NCBI GenBank assembly: GCA_001805965.1
Contig: MHHG01000068.1
Location: 5,535 to 44,512 of the forward strand
Direction of reading: 5' to 3'
DNA length: 38,978 nucleotides
Source: Omnitrophica WOR_2 bacterium RIFOXYA2_FULL_38_17
GTDB taxonomy: Bacteria > Omnitrophota > Gorgyraeia > Zapsychrales > Zapsychraceae
Below are positions 1 to 8,283 of this stretch, one piece after another. Every line of letters starts with the position of its first letter. Positions within the stretch are counted from its first letter, which is position 1. The notes beneath the pieces were generated by a model. That model worked only from the letters and a program-made list of their open reading frames with translations, searched no databases and was not told the DNA's origin. Position numbers and translations under genes: made by a program.

Positions 1-651
1 TATTCCCTTTAAGAATTCCTTAAACTTATCTGCAGCAGGCTGCATCAAAGTAGAATGAAAGCCTCCTGCAACCTCAAGAACAACTAGCCGCTTTGCCCCT
101 TGGGCACTTATAAGCTGAGCGGCTTCAAGCACTTTATCAGCTTCACCTGTAATTACTATCTGGCTATCAGAGTTATAATTAGCTACTTGAACGCCTGTCT
201 TTTCACATATCTCAACAAGTTTTGCTTCATCAAATCCGATTATCGCTGCCATCTTCCCGGGATTTATCTTACATGCTTCCTCCATAAACTCCGCACGTTT
301 CGAAACAAGCTTAAGCCCGTCCTCAAAACTTAAAGCGCCACAAGCGACCAGCGCACTACACTCACCTAAACTATGCCCGCATGCAAAGCCCAAGCTTAAG
401 CCCTTGAATTTATTGCTTGCCTTCAAAGCCTCATACGCCGCAATACTTACTGTCATGATCGCAGGCTGGCAATAACAAGTAGATGTTAATTTCTCTTGAG
501 GGCCATCAAATATTATATCTTTCAATCCTTTAATAATGCTGTCGGCTTTATCAAAGACCGCTTTTGCTGCAGGAGAGTACTCATATAACTCTTGCCCCAT
601 CCCGACACTTTGTGAGCCCTGACCAGGAAAAATAACCGCAACTTTTTTCAT
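1..651 (-). CDS. fabD: Malonyl-CoA:ACP transacylase FabD (3' end cut off)
   Basis: Transfers malonyl groups from CoA to acyl carrier protein for cytosolic fatty-acid synthesis. My translation from the ATG at 651 gives 217 residues, about 70 percent of the usual ~310; the C-terminus lies beyond the window start. It opens with MKKVAVIFPGQGSQ, the family signature, and contains the GHSLGE nucleophile elbow (catalytic Ser) and a GGFHS segment carrying the catalytic His. It follows fabH by only 12 bases, so the two are co-transcribed. Because no malonyl transferase is visible in the polyketide locus further right, this enzyme could also load malonate on the polyketide ACP; that is inference from precedent in type II systems. 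Confidence 0.96.
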   Translation of the reverse strand, partial: MKKVAVIFPGQGSQSVGMGQELYEYSPAAKAVFDKADSIIKGLKDIIFDGPQEKLTSTCYCQPAIMTVSIAAYEALKASNKFKGLSLGFACGHSLGECSALVACGALSFEDGLKLVSKRAEFMEEACKINPGKMAAIIGFDEAKLVEICEKTGVQVANYNSDSQIVITGEADKVLEAAQLISAQGAKRLVVLEVAGGFHSTLMQPAADKFKEFLKGI

Positions 652-663
652 ACAGATAACTTT

Positions 664-1641
664 CTAGAATTTTACAACGTTAGCTGCCGCTACAAGCCCT
701 GCGCCAAACGTGACTAAAACAACATTGCTTCCTTTTTGGATCTTTTTTTCCTCGACCGCTTCATACAAAGCCACTGCAACCGACGCAGCTGACATATTCC
801 CATATTTATGGATATTAATAAAGAACTTTTCTTTGGGGACTTTTAGTTTTTTTGCGATAGCGGTTATTATCCTGTCATTTGCCTGATGAGGAACAACACA
901 ATCAATATCCGACATCTGCATCCCGGCCCTTTCAACAACTATCTCGACTGCCTCGGCCATTGAATTTACTGCAACTTTGAACAATTCCTGTCCATGCATC
1001 ACTGCATAAGGGAAATGAAACTCGGTCTTTTCCTTATCAAGAGGCTTTCGTTTTTCAGTTGCAACATACATAATTTGGTGATATTTTCCCAAAGAAAGCA
1101 GGTAATCAGAGATTATGCCTTTTTTAGATTTTGTCGGCGTTAAAATAACAGCTCCTGCTCCATCACCAAAAAGCACACATGTCTGCCTGTCGTTCCAATC
1201 AAGTAAATTAGTGAATTTATCAGCAGCGATGACCAGCGCATTTTTATACATGCCTGAAAGCAAATACTGCTTTGCGGTCGTAAGGGCATAAAGGAACCCT
1301 GCGCAGGCCGCACTCACATCAAATGCCGCTGCATGGTGCGCTCCAATAGCATCTTGAACTATATTCCCGACAGAAGGAAAACAACTGTCAGCAGTTGTTG
1401 TAGCGACCACTATCAACTCGATCTTGGACCCATCAAGCTTTGCGTTCTTTAAAGCTTCTTTTGCTGCGCCGATAGCCATGTCAGAAGTGTTCTCGTCTTT
1501 TAAAGCTATTCGCCGCTCCTTGATGCCTGTCCGGGTTGTGATCCACTCGTCAGACGTGTCCACGATCTTTTCAAGTTCAGCATTTGTTAATATTTTTTTG
1601 GGAAGATAATGTCCTAAGGACGAAATTGCTATATTATTCAT
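664..1641 (-). CDS. fabH: 3-oxoacyl-ACP synthase III (FabH)
   Basis: Initiates fatty-acid synthesis by condensing acyl-CoA with malonyl-ACP. At 325 residues it is full length. The thiolase-fold triad is intact: Cys113 in SAACAGF, His252 in PHQAN and Asn282 in KYGNMS, matching Cys112/His244/Asn274 of the E. coli enzyme by position and context. It lies between plsX (44-base gap) and fabD (12-base gap), the order found in many bacterial fatty-acid operons. No clear Shine-Dalgarno is seen before the ATG. The proximity to fabD and plsX argues for primary lipid metabolism rather than a role in the distant polyketide locus. Confidence 0.97.
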   Translation of the reverse strand: MNNIAISSLGHYLPKKILTNAELEKIVDTSDEWITTRTGIKERRIALKDENTSDMAIGAAKEALKNAKLDGSKIELIVVATTTADSCFPSVGNIVQDAIGAHHAAAFDVSAACAGFLYALTTAKQYLLSGMYKNALVIAADKFTNLLDWNDRQTCVLFGDGAGAVILTPTKSKKGIISDYLLSLGKYHQIMYVATEKRKPLDKEKTEFHFPYAVMHGQELFKVAVNSMAEAVEIVVERAGMQMSDIDCVVPHQANDRIITAIAKKLKVPKEKFFINIHKYGNMSAASVAVALYEAVEEKKIQKGSNVVLVTFGAGLVAAANVVKF

Positions 1642-1685
1642 AATTTCAAATTAATCCGGCAGGGCTGAAAATAAACGATCTTTTT

Positions 1686-2672
1686 TTAACCCGAGATCTC
1701 CTTGATCATAGATTCAATAATATTGTGTTCAACCTCGCTAATGGTTGCCTTGATCGCGTTCTTGATAGCTTTGGGGCTTGAACGCCCGTGGCTGATCATA
1801 ACGACTCCGTTAACGCCCAATAAAGGTGCGCCTCCATACTCACTGTAATCCGCATGTTTCTTGATATCATTAAGCCGGGACTTCATAAGAAGCGCGCCTA
1901 AAAGAGCTATAGGGCTCTTTTTTATCTCTCTTCGCAATAAAGTCGCAGCTGATTCCATCAATCCTTCCGAAGTCTTAATAATAATATTTCCGACAAATCC
2001 ATTACAGACAATACAATCACTCTTGCCAGAGAACACTTCGTTCGCTTCAATATTTCCCACGAAATTAGAGACTTTTTCTTCCATCATCTTATAGGTCTCT
2101 TTTTCAAAACCAGTCCCTTTGGTCTCTTCAGAGCCAATGTTCACAAGGCCTACTTTTGGATTTTGAACGCCTAAGACCTCTCTTGCATAAACACGCGCCA
2201 TTTGTGCTGATTGAACAAGATGCTGGCTTTTCGGTTCGGTATTTGCGCCAACATCAATGAGGAATGCGAACTTCTTTAGGGTAGGAATTACTAGCCCGAT
2301 AGCCGGCCTTTCAACACCGTCCATCATGCCCAAAAATATTGTAGACGCTGCAACAACAGCCCCAGTGTTACCGGCACTTACAAAAGCGCTGTGCCCTGGC
2401 TCCTTAAGTAATTTTATACCTACTGATATCGAAGAATTCTTTTTCTTGCGGATACTGGTAGTTGCAGGTTCATCCATACCAACAGCTTCATCGGTATGTA
2501 TTATCTCAATTCTTTCTTTAGAATATTTATATTTGGCAAGTTCTTTCTCGATCTCTGCCTGAACGCCCACCAAAACTATGTTAACATCAAACTCCCTGAG
2601 CGCCTCTATTACACCTTCGACGATCGCCTTAGGAGCATAATCACCACCCATTGCATCAACAACAATTTTCAA
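1686..2672 (-). CDS. plsX: Phosphate acyltransferase PlsX
   Basis: Makes acyl-phosphate from acyl-ACP for phospholipid synthesis at the membrane. The family N-terminus KIVVDAMGGDYAPK is present, as are FVSAGNTGA and the IDVGANTEPKS segment. I place the start at the TTG at 2672: GGAG lies at 2682-2679 with a 6-base spacing and the protein then begins MKIVVDAMGGD, giving 328 residues. An in-frame ATG at 2708 would add 12 residues not typical of the family and has no ribosome site. It sits between rpmF and fabH, the canonical rpmF-plsX-fabH-fabD order. Confidence 0.95.
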   Translation of the reverse strand: MKIVVDAMGGDYAPKAIVEGVIEALREFDVNIVLVGVQAEIEKELAKYKYSKERIEIIHTDEAVGMDEPATTSIRKKKNSSISVGIKLLKEPGHSAFVSAGNTGAVVAASTIFLGMMDGVERPAIGLVIPTLKKFAFLIDVGANTEPKSQHLVQSAQMARVYAREVLGVQNPKVGLVNIGSEETKGTGFEKETYKMMEEKVSNFVGNIEANEVFSGKSDCIVCNGFVGNIIIKTSEGLMESAATLLRREIKKSPIALLGALLMKSRLNDIKKHADYSEYGGAPLLGVNGVVMISHGRSSPKAIKNAIKATISEVEHNIIESMIKEISG

Positions 2673-2723
2673 TGAAATCTCCAGTTTTTCACAGGTGACA
2701 GCGACCATTATTTTGCAGGCATC

Positions 2724-2745
2724 AAAATAGGCCGCTGTCGCCTAT
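2724..2745 (-). terminator. Small hairpin between rpmF and plsX (weak terminator or attenuator)
   Basis: On the minus strand the sequence forms ATAGGC-loop-GCCTAT, a perfect 6-bp stem with a 7-base loop at 2727-2745, followed by four T. The U tract is short, so it may only attenuate transcription between rpmF and plsX. No function is shown by the sequence alone. Confidence 0.35.
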
Positions 2746-2776
2746 AATGTTTATTCTGCCGATAAAAAAAGATTGC

Positions 2777-2986
2777 TTAGCTTTCTTTCTTTTCCTTTTT
2801 TTCCTTCATAGCTACAACATCAACGATCAATTGACCCTTATAAAAACCGCAAAATGGACAAACTCTATGAGTAAGTACCGGTTTCTGACAGTTCGTACAT
2901 GTAGCCAGCTGAGGAGTCGCTGTTTTATAATGCGTCCTTCTCTTTCGTTGCCTTTGTTTCGAATGTTGTCTTTTTGGATGTGCCAT
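2777..2986 (-). CDS. rpmF: Ribosomal protein bL32
   Basis: A 69-residue component of the large ribosomal subunit. The N-terminus MAHPKRQHSKQRQRKRR is the conserved basic tail, and two Cys pairs, CTNC and CPFC, form the zinc-binding version of L32. It starts after a good ribosome site (AAGGAG, 6 bases before the ATG). It sits between yceD and plsX, a linkage conserved widely in bacteria. The C-terminus is a Lys/Glu-rich tail (MKEKKEKKES), slightly longer than usual. Confidence 0.98.
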   Translation of the reverse strand: MAHPKRQHSKQRQRKRRTHYKTATPQLATCTNCQKPVLTHRVCPFCGFYKGQLIVDVVAMKEKKEKKES

Positions 2987-3012
2987 GTTAATTCTCCTTA
3001 ATCAAGTTTGAG

Positions 3013-3055
3013 GTCTTACTACGCCAGCCTGCCGGCATGCAGGTACGACTTAAGA
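3013..3055 (-). repeat. Imperfect palindrome in the yceD-rpmF gap
   Basis: An outer stem GTCTTA/TAAGAC (3013-3018 with 3050-3055) encloses an inner stem CCTGC/GCAGG (3028-3032 with 3039-3043) around a CGGCAT loop. The element includes the yceD stop codon and ends about 27 bases before the rpmF start. It is locally GC-rich in an AT-rich genome, which suggests an interspersed palindromic element or a structured leader for rpmF. There is no U tract, so a simple terminator is unlikely. Confidence 0.5.
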
Positions 3056-3463
3056 CATGCTACTGCACTTGCATTTTTCATTATTTAGATTTTTACCGCA
3101 ATTAGGACAAAGCCCCTTGCAGTCTTTATCACACAAAACCTTTGTTGGAAGATTCAATATTACTTCCTGCCTTATCTCCTCACCAAGATCAATATATTCT
3201 GTCCTTCGATCGATCTCAATACCGATCAAAAAGTTCTTTTCCCACAACTGCTCAAACTCTTCTAAACATCTAGAGCAAACAGCAGAATATCTCCCTGAAA
3301 CAACTGTTTCCGCGATCACTTCTTCATCTATTCGCTCAACCTTCGCAATTACTTTAACAGGCTCAATAAACTCAAGCACTTCTGTTTTGCCAATGATCTC
3401 ATTGCTTATTTGGCATTTAACCTCTGAACCTTCTGGCTTTATATCGCTAACGCTTATTTTCAT
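3050..3463 (-). CDS. yceD: YceD/DUF177 family protein, 23S rRNA accumulation factor
   Basis: A 137-residue member of the DUF177 family, which is almost always encoded just before rpmF; the E. coli member YceD affects 23S rRNA accumulation. A CSRCLEEF segment is present mid-protein, and the C-terminus carries a dense Cys cluster (CDKDC, CPNCG, CKC) typical of zinc-binding family members. The ATG overlaps the coaD stop codon by 4 bases (ATGA), indicating translational coupling. The biochemical role in this organism is unknown beyond the family association. Confidence 0.9.
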   Translation of the reverse strand: MKISVSDIKPEGSEVKCQISNEIIGKTEVLEFIEPVKVIAKVERIDEEVIAETVVSGRYSAVCSRCLEEFEQLWEKNFLIGIEIDRRTEYIDLGEEIRQEVILNLPTKVLCDKDCKGLCPNCGKNLNNEKCKCSSMS

Positions 3464-3948
3464 TTCAGGTTCTTGAGCTTCTCCTTGATCTTATCCTCAA
3501 CACTTTTAGGGACAAAAGATGAGACATCAGCTCCCAATGAAGACGCTTCTTTTATTAGCGTCGATGACAGGAAAGAATAACCCTCGCTGGGCATTAGGAA
3601 CAATGTCTCTATCTTTTCATTAAGCCTTCTGTTTGTCAGTGCCATTTGGAGCTCATAATCAAAATCAGAAATGACCCTAAGCCCTCTTATAAGCACATTC
3701 ACATTGTTCTTTTTTGCAAAATCAATGACTAACCCCTGAAAAGCCTCGACCCTGATACCTTTAATATCCTTTGTCGCTTCCTTTAACATCTCGAGCCTCT
3801 CATCTTTTGAGAACAAATTCTTCTTCAGATAATTGTCAGCAACAGCAACAATCACTTGGTCAAAAATGTTCGTAGCTCGTTTGATTATGTCGATATGGCC
3901 GTATGTGACAGGATCAAAACTGCCAGGATATATTGCAGTTCTATTCAT
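3460..3948 (-). CDS. coaD: Phosphopantetheine adenylyltransferase CoaD
   Basis: Catalyses the penultimate step of coenzyme A synthesis, making dephospho-CoA from ATP and 4'-phosphopantetheine. From the ATG at 3948 it has 162 residues, the normal family size. The nucleotidyltransferase signature appears as YPGSFDPVTYGH (variant of the HxGH motif) and the C-terminal SSTLIKE replaces the ISSTxxR motif. An upstream in-frame ATG at 4041 lies inside rsmD and would add 31 unrelated residues, so I reject it. The start overlaps the rsmD stop by 8 bases. CoA supply fits the lipid genes alongside. Confidence 0.95.
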   Translation of the reverse strand: MNRTAIYPGSFDPVTYGHIDIIKRATNIFDQVIVAVADNYLKKNLFSKDERLEMLKEATKDIKGIRVEAFQGLVIDFAKKNNVNVLIRGLRVISDFDYELQMALTNRRLNEKIETLFLMPSEGYSFLSSTLIKEASSLGADVSSFVPKSVEDKIKEKLKNLK

Positions 3949-4513
3949 TATTTTTAATATTATAAATGCTGATAAAATTTTTTCCGTATTGCTTTTGCTT
4001 AAAAAGAAAAAATCTACCCTGGATTTTAGGCAGAATTTCATCCTTTTGATGCTGAATTATTACTGTGCATTTGGGGTGTAATATATCATAGGCTTCTATT
4101 GTTTTCAAGGCTTTTTTTGCCAATCCATCCACATATGGGGGATCAGCGAACACAATATCGAACTTTTTTTCTCGTCGCGCAAGCATCTTGACTGCAACAA
4201 AAGCATCCGCGTTTACCAGCTTGAAAGGGGCATCTTCACTTGCTGCGCTCAGGCCAGTGACCAATGAGAGATTCTCGCTTAAGATCTCAAAACATCTTTG
4301 ATCTTTTTCTATAAAAAACACCTCTTTTGCCCCGCTAGAAAGAGCCTCCATCCCTATAGCGCCGCTGCCCGCAAAAAGCTCGAGAAAAGTTAAACCCTCC
4401 ATATCATGCCCAATAATATCAAAGATAGCTTTCCTGGCAATATTTTGGGTTGGCCTTATGCCTGCCGGCATATAAAAATTACGCCCCTTGTATGTTCCGC
4501 CTGAAATCTTAAT
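3941..4513 (-). CDS. rsmD: 16S rRNA (guanine966-N2)-methyltransferase RsmD, probable AUU start
   Basis: Methylates G966 of 16S rRNA using SAM. The class I methyltransferase fold is shown by the SAM-binding LELFAGSGAIGMEAL, the FIEKD acidic loop and the catalytic ADPPY. The first ATG (4471) would yield 176 residues and cut the conserved N-terminus. In the same frame upstream the sequence reads KISGGTYKGRNFY, which matches the family start, but the only codon at the right place is ATT at 4513, with GGAG at 4523-4520 spaced 6 bases away; a TAA at 4519-4517 blocks anything further up. I therefore infer an AUU initiation giving 190 residues. Confidence 0.88.
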   Translation of the reverse strand: MKISGGTYKGRNFYMPAGIRPTQNIARKAIFDIIGHDMEGLTFLELFAGSGAIGMEALSSGAKEVFFIEKDQRCFEILSENLSLVTGLSAASEDAPFKLVNADAFVAVKMLARREKKFDIVFADPPYVDGLAKKALKTIEAYDILHPKCTVIIQHQKDEILPKIQGRFFLFKQKQYGKNFISIYNIKNNE

Positions 4514-4563
4514 AATTTACTCCTTTCAAAAGTGAGCCTTACCGAAAAGACGAAGAACAGCTT

Positions 4564-6645
4564 TTATCCTGCCTTTACATCGATCAAATAAGTTGGATAT
4601 CTACGTTTAATTATTTTCTTGATCACTATATTTGCATCTTTCTCTAATTTTGGGTCAGCAACTGTAAGGGCAACTGCCTCTTTTCTTGCCATCTCTAGAA
4701 TATCAAGCTGTGTTGCCGGATTCGCGACCTTCAATTCGTTCAAACCATGCTGATGCCTTCCGAAGAAGCGGCCCGGGCCCCTTATCTCAAGGTCATGCTG
4801 AGCTATTTTAAATCCATCGGACGTTGAAAGAATAGCCTTAATCCGTTCCTTACCTTCATCTGTCCTTGGATCACAGACCAGCAAGCAAAGCGCATCTTCT
4901 TTGCCACGGCCTACCCGGCCCCTTAGCTGGTGTAATTGTGCCAGTCCAAACCTATCAGCATGTTCAACAACCATTACGTTAGCTGTCTTGACGTCTACAC
5001 CGACTTCCAGAACTGTTGTAGCAACTAGTATATCAATATCTCTATTAACAAAGCTAGTCATTATTTGCTGGGTTTCATTCCTGTTCATCTGGCCGTGCAA
5101 CAATCCAACTTTAAAATCTTTAAACACCTTCTTTGAAAAAAGCTTAAACATATCTTCTGCCGCCTTAAGGTCCAGCGTCTCAGATTCCTCGATTATAGGA
5201 TAAACAAAATATGCCTGCGAACCTTCTGAGACCTTTTTCCTGACAATATCATAAACCTCCTCTAAATGATCCTCATTGTAATGGATCGTCCTTACTTTCC
5301 CCCGCGACTTGGGCATCTCATCAATTATAGAGATATCAAGGTCCCCGTAAAGAGTAATACATAATGTCCTGGGGATAGGTGTTGCCGTCATGATCAGGAC
5401 ATCCGGGTTCCCGCCTTTATCAGTTAAAAGGGCCCTTTGCCTAACGCCAAATTTATGCTGCTCATCGATCACAACAAAACCGAGGTCCTTAAAATTAACT
5501 TCCTCGCTTATAAGCGCATGCGTTCCCAAAACAAGATCCACCTCCCCTGCACTGATCTTTCTGCAAACTTCTTCTTTTTCATTCTTTTTCATCGCGCTCA
5601 CGAGAAGCTCAACCCTCATTCCTTTAAGCGTCCCACTATCAACCATGCTTTCAATATTCTCATAATGCTGGCGGGCCAAGATCTCTGTAGGCGCCATAAT
5701 GCATGACTGATGCCCGGCTTTAAAAGATAAAAAACATCCAAATATAGCAACAAGGGTTTTCCCCGAACCAACATCGCCCTGCAGCAGCCTGTGCATAGGG
5801 CCATTGCCTTCCATGTCAGACCGCATATCCGCAATTGCCCTTCTTTGTGCAGATGTCAGCTCAAATTCAAAAGAATTTATAAACTCAAGGGCTTCAGCAT
5901 CACTGATCTTTTGGCTGATACCTTTTTTAAACTTTATGCTAAGGCGCCTTAAGATTATTGATATTTGAAAAAAATAGAACTCTTCAAACGATATTCTGCG
6001 CAGGGCTTCTTCCTGCTGGTTGAAATCTTTTGGGAAATGTATGTTGTTTATGCTGCTATTGATATTAGAAAGCTTGTATTTACTCCTAACATTTATCGGC
6101 AGTTCATCTACCAGGTCATCTCTGAATTTTTCAATACACTGAGAGATAGTTTTACGCAAATACCTCTGGGTTATACCACGGGTTAAAGGGTAAATAGGCA
6201 CGATGCATTTAAGGCTTAAAGGGTCATCATCACCTTCAATAACTTCATATTCAGGAGAAACCATCTGGATACGGTCTTTATACATATCGACTTTTCCATA
6301 GCAAACGACCCTTACATCTTTCCTGAAATAATGATCAAGGTATGGCTGATTGAACCAAGTCAGGAATATGCGCCCACTTTTATCATCCAGAACGACTTCA
6401 GTAACATGCTTTTTTGTATAGTAACTTCTTCTGGACTTGCAGCTTAGAACTAAGCCTGTTATTGTCTGATACTCTCCTATCTTGACCTGGGCCAGAGGGA
6501 TAATCTCTCTCCTGTCCTGATAATGTCTCGGGAAATAATACAAAAGGTCTTCAACGCTCTCGATCCCAAGGTTAGAGAACAGCTTCTTTTTTACTGGCCC
6601 AACGCCTTTTACAAATTGAACTGAAGTTTCATTTAGTTTATTCAT
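4564..6645 (-). CDS. recG: ATP-dependent DNA helicase RecG
   Basis: Branch-migrating helicase that remodels stalled replication forks and Holliday junctions. At 693 residues it is full length. In order: N-terminal wedge/OB domain (to about residue 250), Walker A GDVGSGKT (290-297), DEQH box (394-397), TATPIPRT, then the second RecA lobe with ATTVLEVGVDV and the RGRVGRG arginine-finger motif. It lies 15 bases after the EamA gene and 50 bases before rsmD, so it probably shares their transcript; recG next to rsmD and coaD is a common linkage. No ribosome site is evident before the ATG. Confidence 0.98.
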   Translation of the reverse strand: MNKLNETSVQFVKGVGPVKKKLFSNLGIESVEDLLYYFPRHYQDRREIIPLAQVKIGEYQTITGLVLSCKSRRSYYTKKHVTEVVLDDKSGRIFLTWFNQPYLDHYFRKDVRVVCYGKVDMYKDRIQMVSPEYEVIEGDDDPLSLKCIVPIYPLTRGITQRYLRKTISQCIEKFRDDLVDELPINVRSKYKLSNINSSINNIHFPKDFNQQEEALRRISFEEFYFFQISIILRRLSIKFKKGISQKISDAEALEFINSFEFELTSAQRRAIADMRSDMEGNGPMHRLLQGDVGSGKTLVAIFGCFLSFKAGHQSCIMAPTEILARQHYENIESMVDSGTLKGMRVELLVSAMKKNEKEEVCRKISAGEVDLVLGTHALISEEVNFKDLGFVVIDEQHKFGVRQRALLTDKGGNPDVLIMTATPIPRTLCITLYGDLDISIIDEMPKSRGKVRTIHYNEDHLEEVYDIVRKKVSEGSQAYFVYPIIEESETLDLKAAEDMFKLFSKKVFKDFKVGLLHGQMNRNETQQIMTSFVNRDIDILVATTVLEVGVDVKTANVMVVEHADRFGLAQLHQLRGRVGRGKEDALCLLVCDPRTDEGKERIKAILSTSDGFKIAQHDLEIRGPGRFFGRHQHGLNELKVANPATQLDILEMARKEAVALTVADPKLEKDANIVIKKIIKRRYPTYLIDVKAG

Positions 6646-6660
6646 ATATTTTGCCGATCA

Positions 6661-7080
6661 TTATTTTAAGAGCATTACTCCAATAACAACGAAAGACACT
6701 CCGCCAACTTTTGCAAAAGTAAGTTTTTCGCTGAACAACAACACCCCGATAAGAAAACTTACTAAAGGATATGACCCGCTTATGGGGACCATTTTAGAGA
6801 CTTCCCCTGTTTTGATCGCGTTATAAAAGAATATCTGTCCGAAAAATGATGCCATGATACCTGCGATCGGAAGAAAATACCATCGATTTGGAACATTAAA
6901 AAGGACTTCTTTGATCTCAGAATATTTAAAAATGGTCAAAAGGATAATACCCACTAAAACGCCTGAACAGCGTAAGAACAATCCCTGCCATACGGACATC
7001 TTGGCCAATCCCAATTTCTCGATTATCGGAACACATCCCCAAGTTAAAGAACAAAGAATCGCATATGCATAAGGCTTCAT
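6661..7080 (-). CDS. Single-domain EamA/DMT-family transporter
   Basis: A 139-residue membrane protein with four predicted transmembrane helices and one EamA repeat, half the size of the usual ten-helix DMT transporters and close in size to SMR-type exporters. Typical family features are the N-terminal SLTWGCVPIIEK segment and the C-terminal VGGVSFVVIGVMLL helix. Single-domain members normally work as dimers. A good ribosome site (AAAGGAG, 6 bases before the ATG) is present. The substrate cannot be predicted. It precedes recG by 15 bases. Confidence 0.85.
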   Translation of the reverse strand: MKPYAYAILCSLTWGCVPIIEKLGLAKMSVWQGLFLRCSGVLVGIILLTIFKYSEIKEVLFNVPNRWYFLPIAGIMASFFGQIFFYNAIKTGEVSKMVPISGSYPLVSFLIGVLLFSEKLTFAKVGGVSFVVIGVMLLK

Positions 7081-7140
7081 AAAGAACTCCTTTCAAAATA
7101 CTTTATATTTATTAATGTAATTGTATTGCTATGAAGAAAT

Positions 7141-7171
7141 AAAAAAACCAACCGCAAAGGTTGGTTTTTTT
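7141..7171 (-). terminator. Rho-independent terminator
   Basis: A stem of AAAACCAACC against GGTTGGTTTT around a GCAAA loop, flanked by A and T runs on both sides. It is symmetrical, but on the minus strand it lies directly downstream of the Minf_1886 gene, so it should end that transcript and separate it from the EamA-recG operon. Confidence 0.88.
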
Positions 7172-7196
7172 GGTTTATCTGGCTTTCATTTGTTCC

Positions 7197-7595
7197 CTAG
7201 ACCTGACGCATTCGACTTATCTTTTTATTAAGCAGCTTGCGATAGCCCCTATTAAAAACTTCATCAAAATCATAGGCATCTTTGAAATGCTCAATGTCAT
7301 CATCTTCCGTCTTTGTCAAAACTTTGTTCTTTACTAGATTAAAAACGATATTACCGAAGTCCTCGGTTTTTTGTATCCCCCAATATTCAAGAACCGTCAT
7401 TGTCATAGGGCCAAACTTATTCATCAAAAGCTCCTTGATACCATCAAGGAGCTGGTCACCGGAAACATGTTTTGGATTCTTGAATTTCTTCTGAGTATAG
7501 CCAAGAGCCTCCATTACAAAAGCATATGCCTCTTCTTTGTAACGAGAATCCTTTTCATAAATTTCTTCTACTATTGTATAAAATTTTTCTTCCAT
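7197..7595 (-). CDS. Minf_1886 family protein
   Basis: A 132-residue soluble protein. It matches my recollection of the conserved Minf_1886 family: YAFVMEALGYT near residues 24-34, KHVSGDQLLDGIKEL, FGPMTMTVLEYWGI, DFGNIVFNLV and KTEDDDIEHFKDAYDFDEVF. The family is common in Verrucomicrobia, Planctomycetes and related lineages and has no established function. It is monocistronic, ending in the terminator at 7141-7171. A possible promoter on the minus strand is TTGCTT (7634-7629) and TATTAT (7610-7605) with an 18-base spacer, which would leave almost no leader; no ribosome site is visible. Confidence 0.88.
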   Translation of the reverse strand: MEEKFYTIVEEIYEKDSRYKEEAYAFVMEALGYTQKKFKNPKHVSGDQLLDGIKELLMNKFGPMTMTVLEYWGIQKTEDFGNIVFNLVKNKVLTKTEDDDIEHFKDAYDFDEVFNRGYRKLLNKKISRMRQV

Positions 7596-7791
7596 AATTG
7601 ACTAATAATAACACATAACAATATAAATAAGCAAAGGTTTTTAGAAATATTTTCCCATAAAACCGGTCTTTTTCATTAGAACATCCCGAAATAGACCCAG
7701 ATCAAAACTTCAATCCTGCACTACATAAATATTTAAATTTTAATTTTAATTTTTTAGTGCTTTTTAACAATATCTTTGGCATAATATCACC

Positions 7792-8238
7792 ATGTCTCGA
7801 AAGGTAAACCTATTTTGGTTAACATATTTCTATTTTTTCTTCATATTCAGCATTGCCCAGGCTTCTGCTTTTTTGGGCGTGGATTCACCAAGCCAATTTT
7901 ATTACGCAGTCCTTTATTCCTTTAATGATATCTTTGCCCTAGAATACTTTTTTAATGTAACACAAATCCTGCTAAACATGGTCCATCTTGTGCCTCTTTA
8001 TCTGTTTATTTATAAAAAATGGGCCAACAATCAAGAACTGCTTAAATTCCTTCTTTTCTTTAGAATACTTTTTGATATTGTTGGACATGCCTGGGAAACT
8101 AACTTCCTTGCCGGCATTTATCAGCTAAACCCATATTTATGCTGGACACTACTGGCCGGCTTCGGCCTTTTATATCTACCGTCCTATTATGCATGCTATG
8201 TTTATGCATTTAAAGGGCATAACAAAAAAGCTAAATAA
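7792..8238 (+). CDS. Hypothetical four-helix membrane protein
   Basis: The only convincing plus-strand gene here. It encodes 148 residues with about four transmembrane helices (residues 8-28, 50-75, 85-105, 112-140), rich in Phe, Tyr and Leu, ending in a short basic tail (KGHNKKAK). I do not recognise the family. No ribosome site precedes the ATG; instead CATAAT at 7780-7785 sits where a -10 box would place transcription start at or next to the ATG, so it may be leaderless, although no convincing -35 is seen. It converges on the RND pump gene. Confidence 0.7.
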   Translation: MSRKVNLFWLTYFYFFFIFSIAQASAFLGVDSPSQFYYAVLYSFNDIFALEYFFNVTQILLNMVHLVPLYLFIYKKWANNQELLKFLLFFRILFDIVGHAWETNFLAGIYQLNPYLCWTLLAGFGLLYLPSYYACYVYAFKGHNKKAK

Positions 8239-8283
8239 TCAATATACAGATCCTTCCTTTACAGAGCTAATACATCTATTTTG

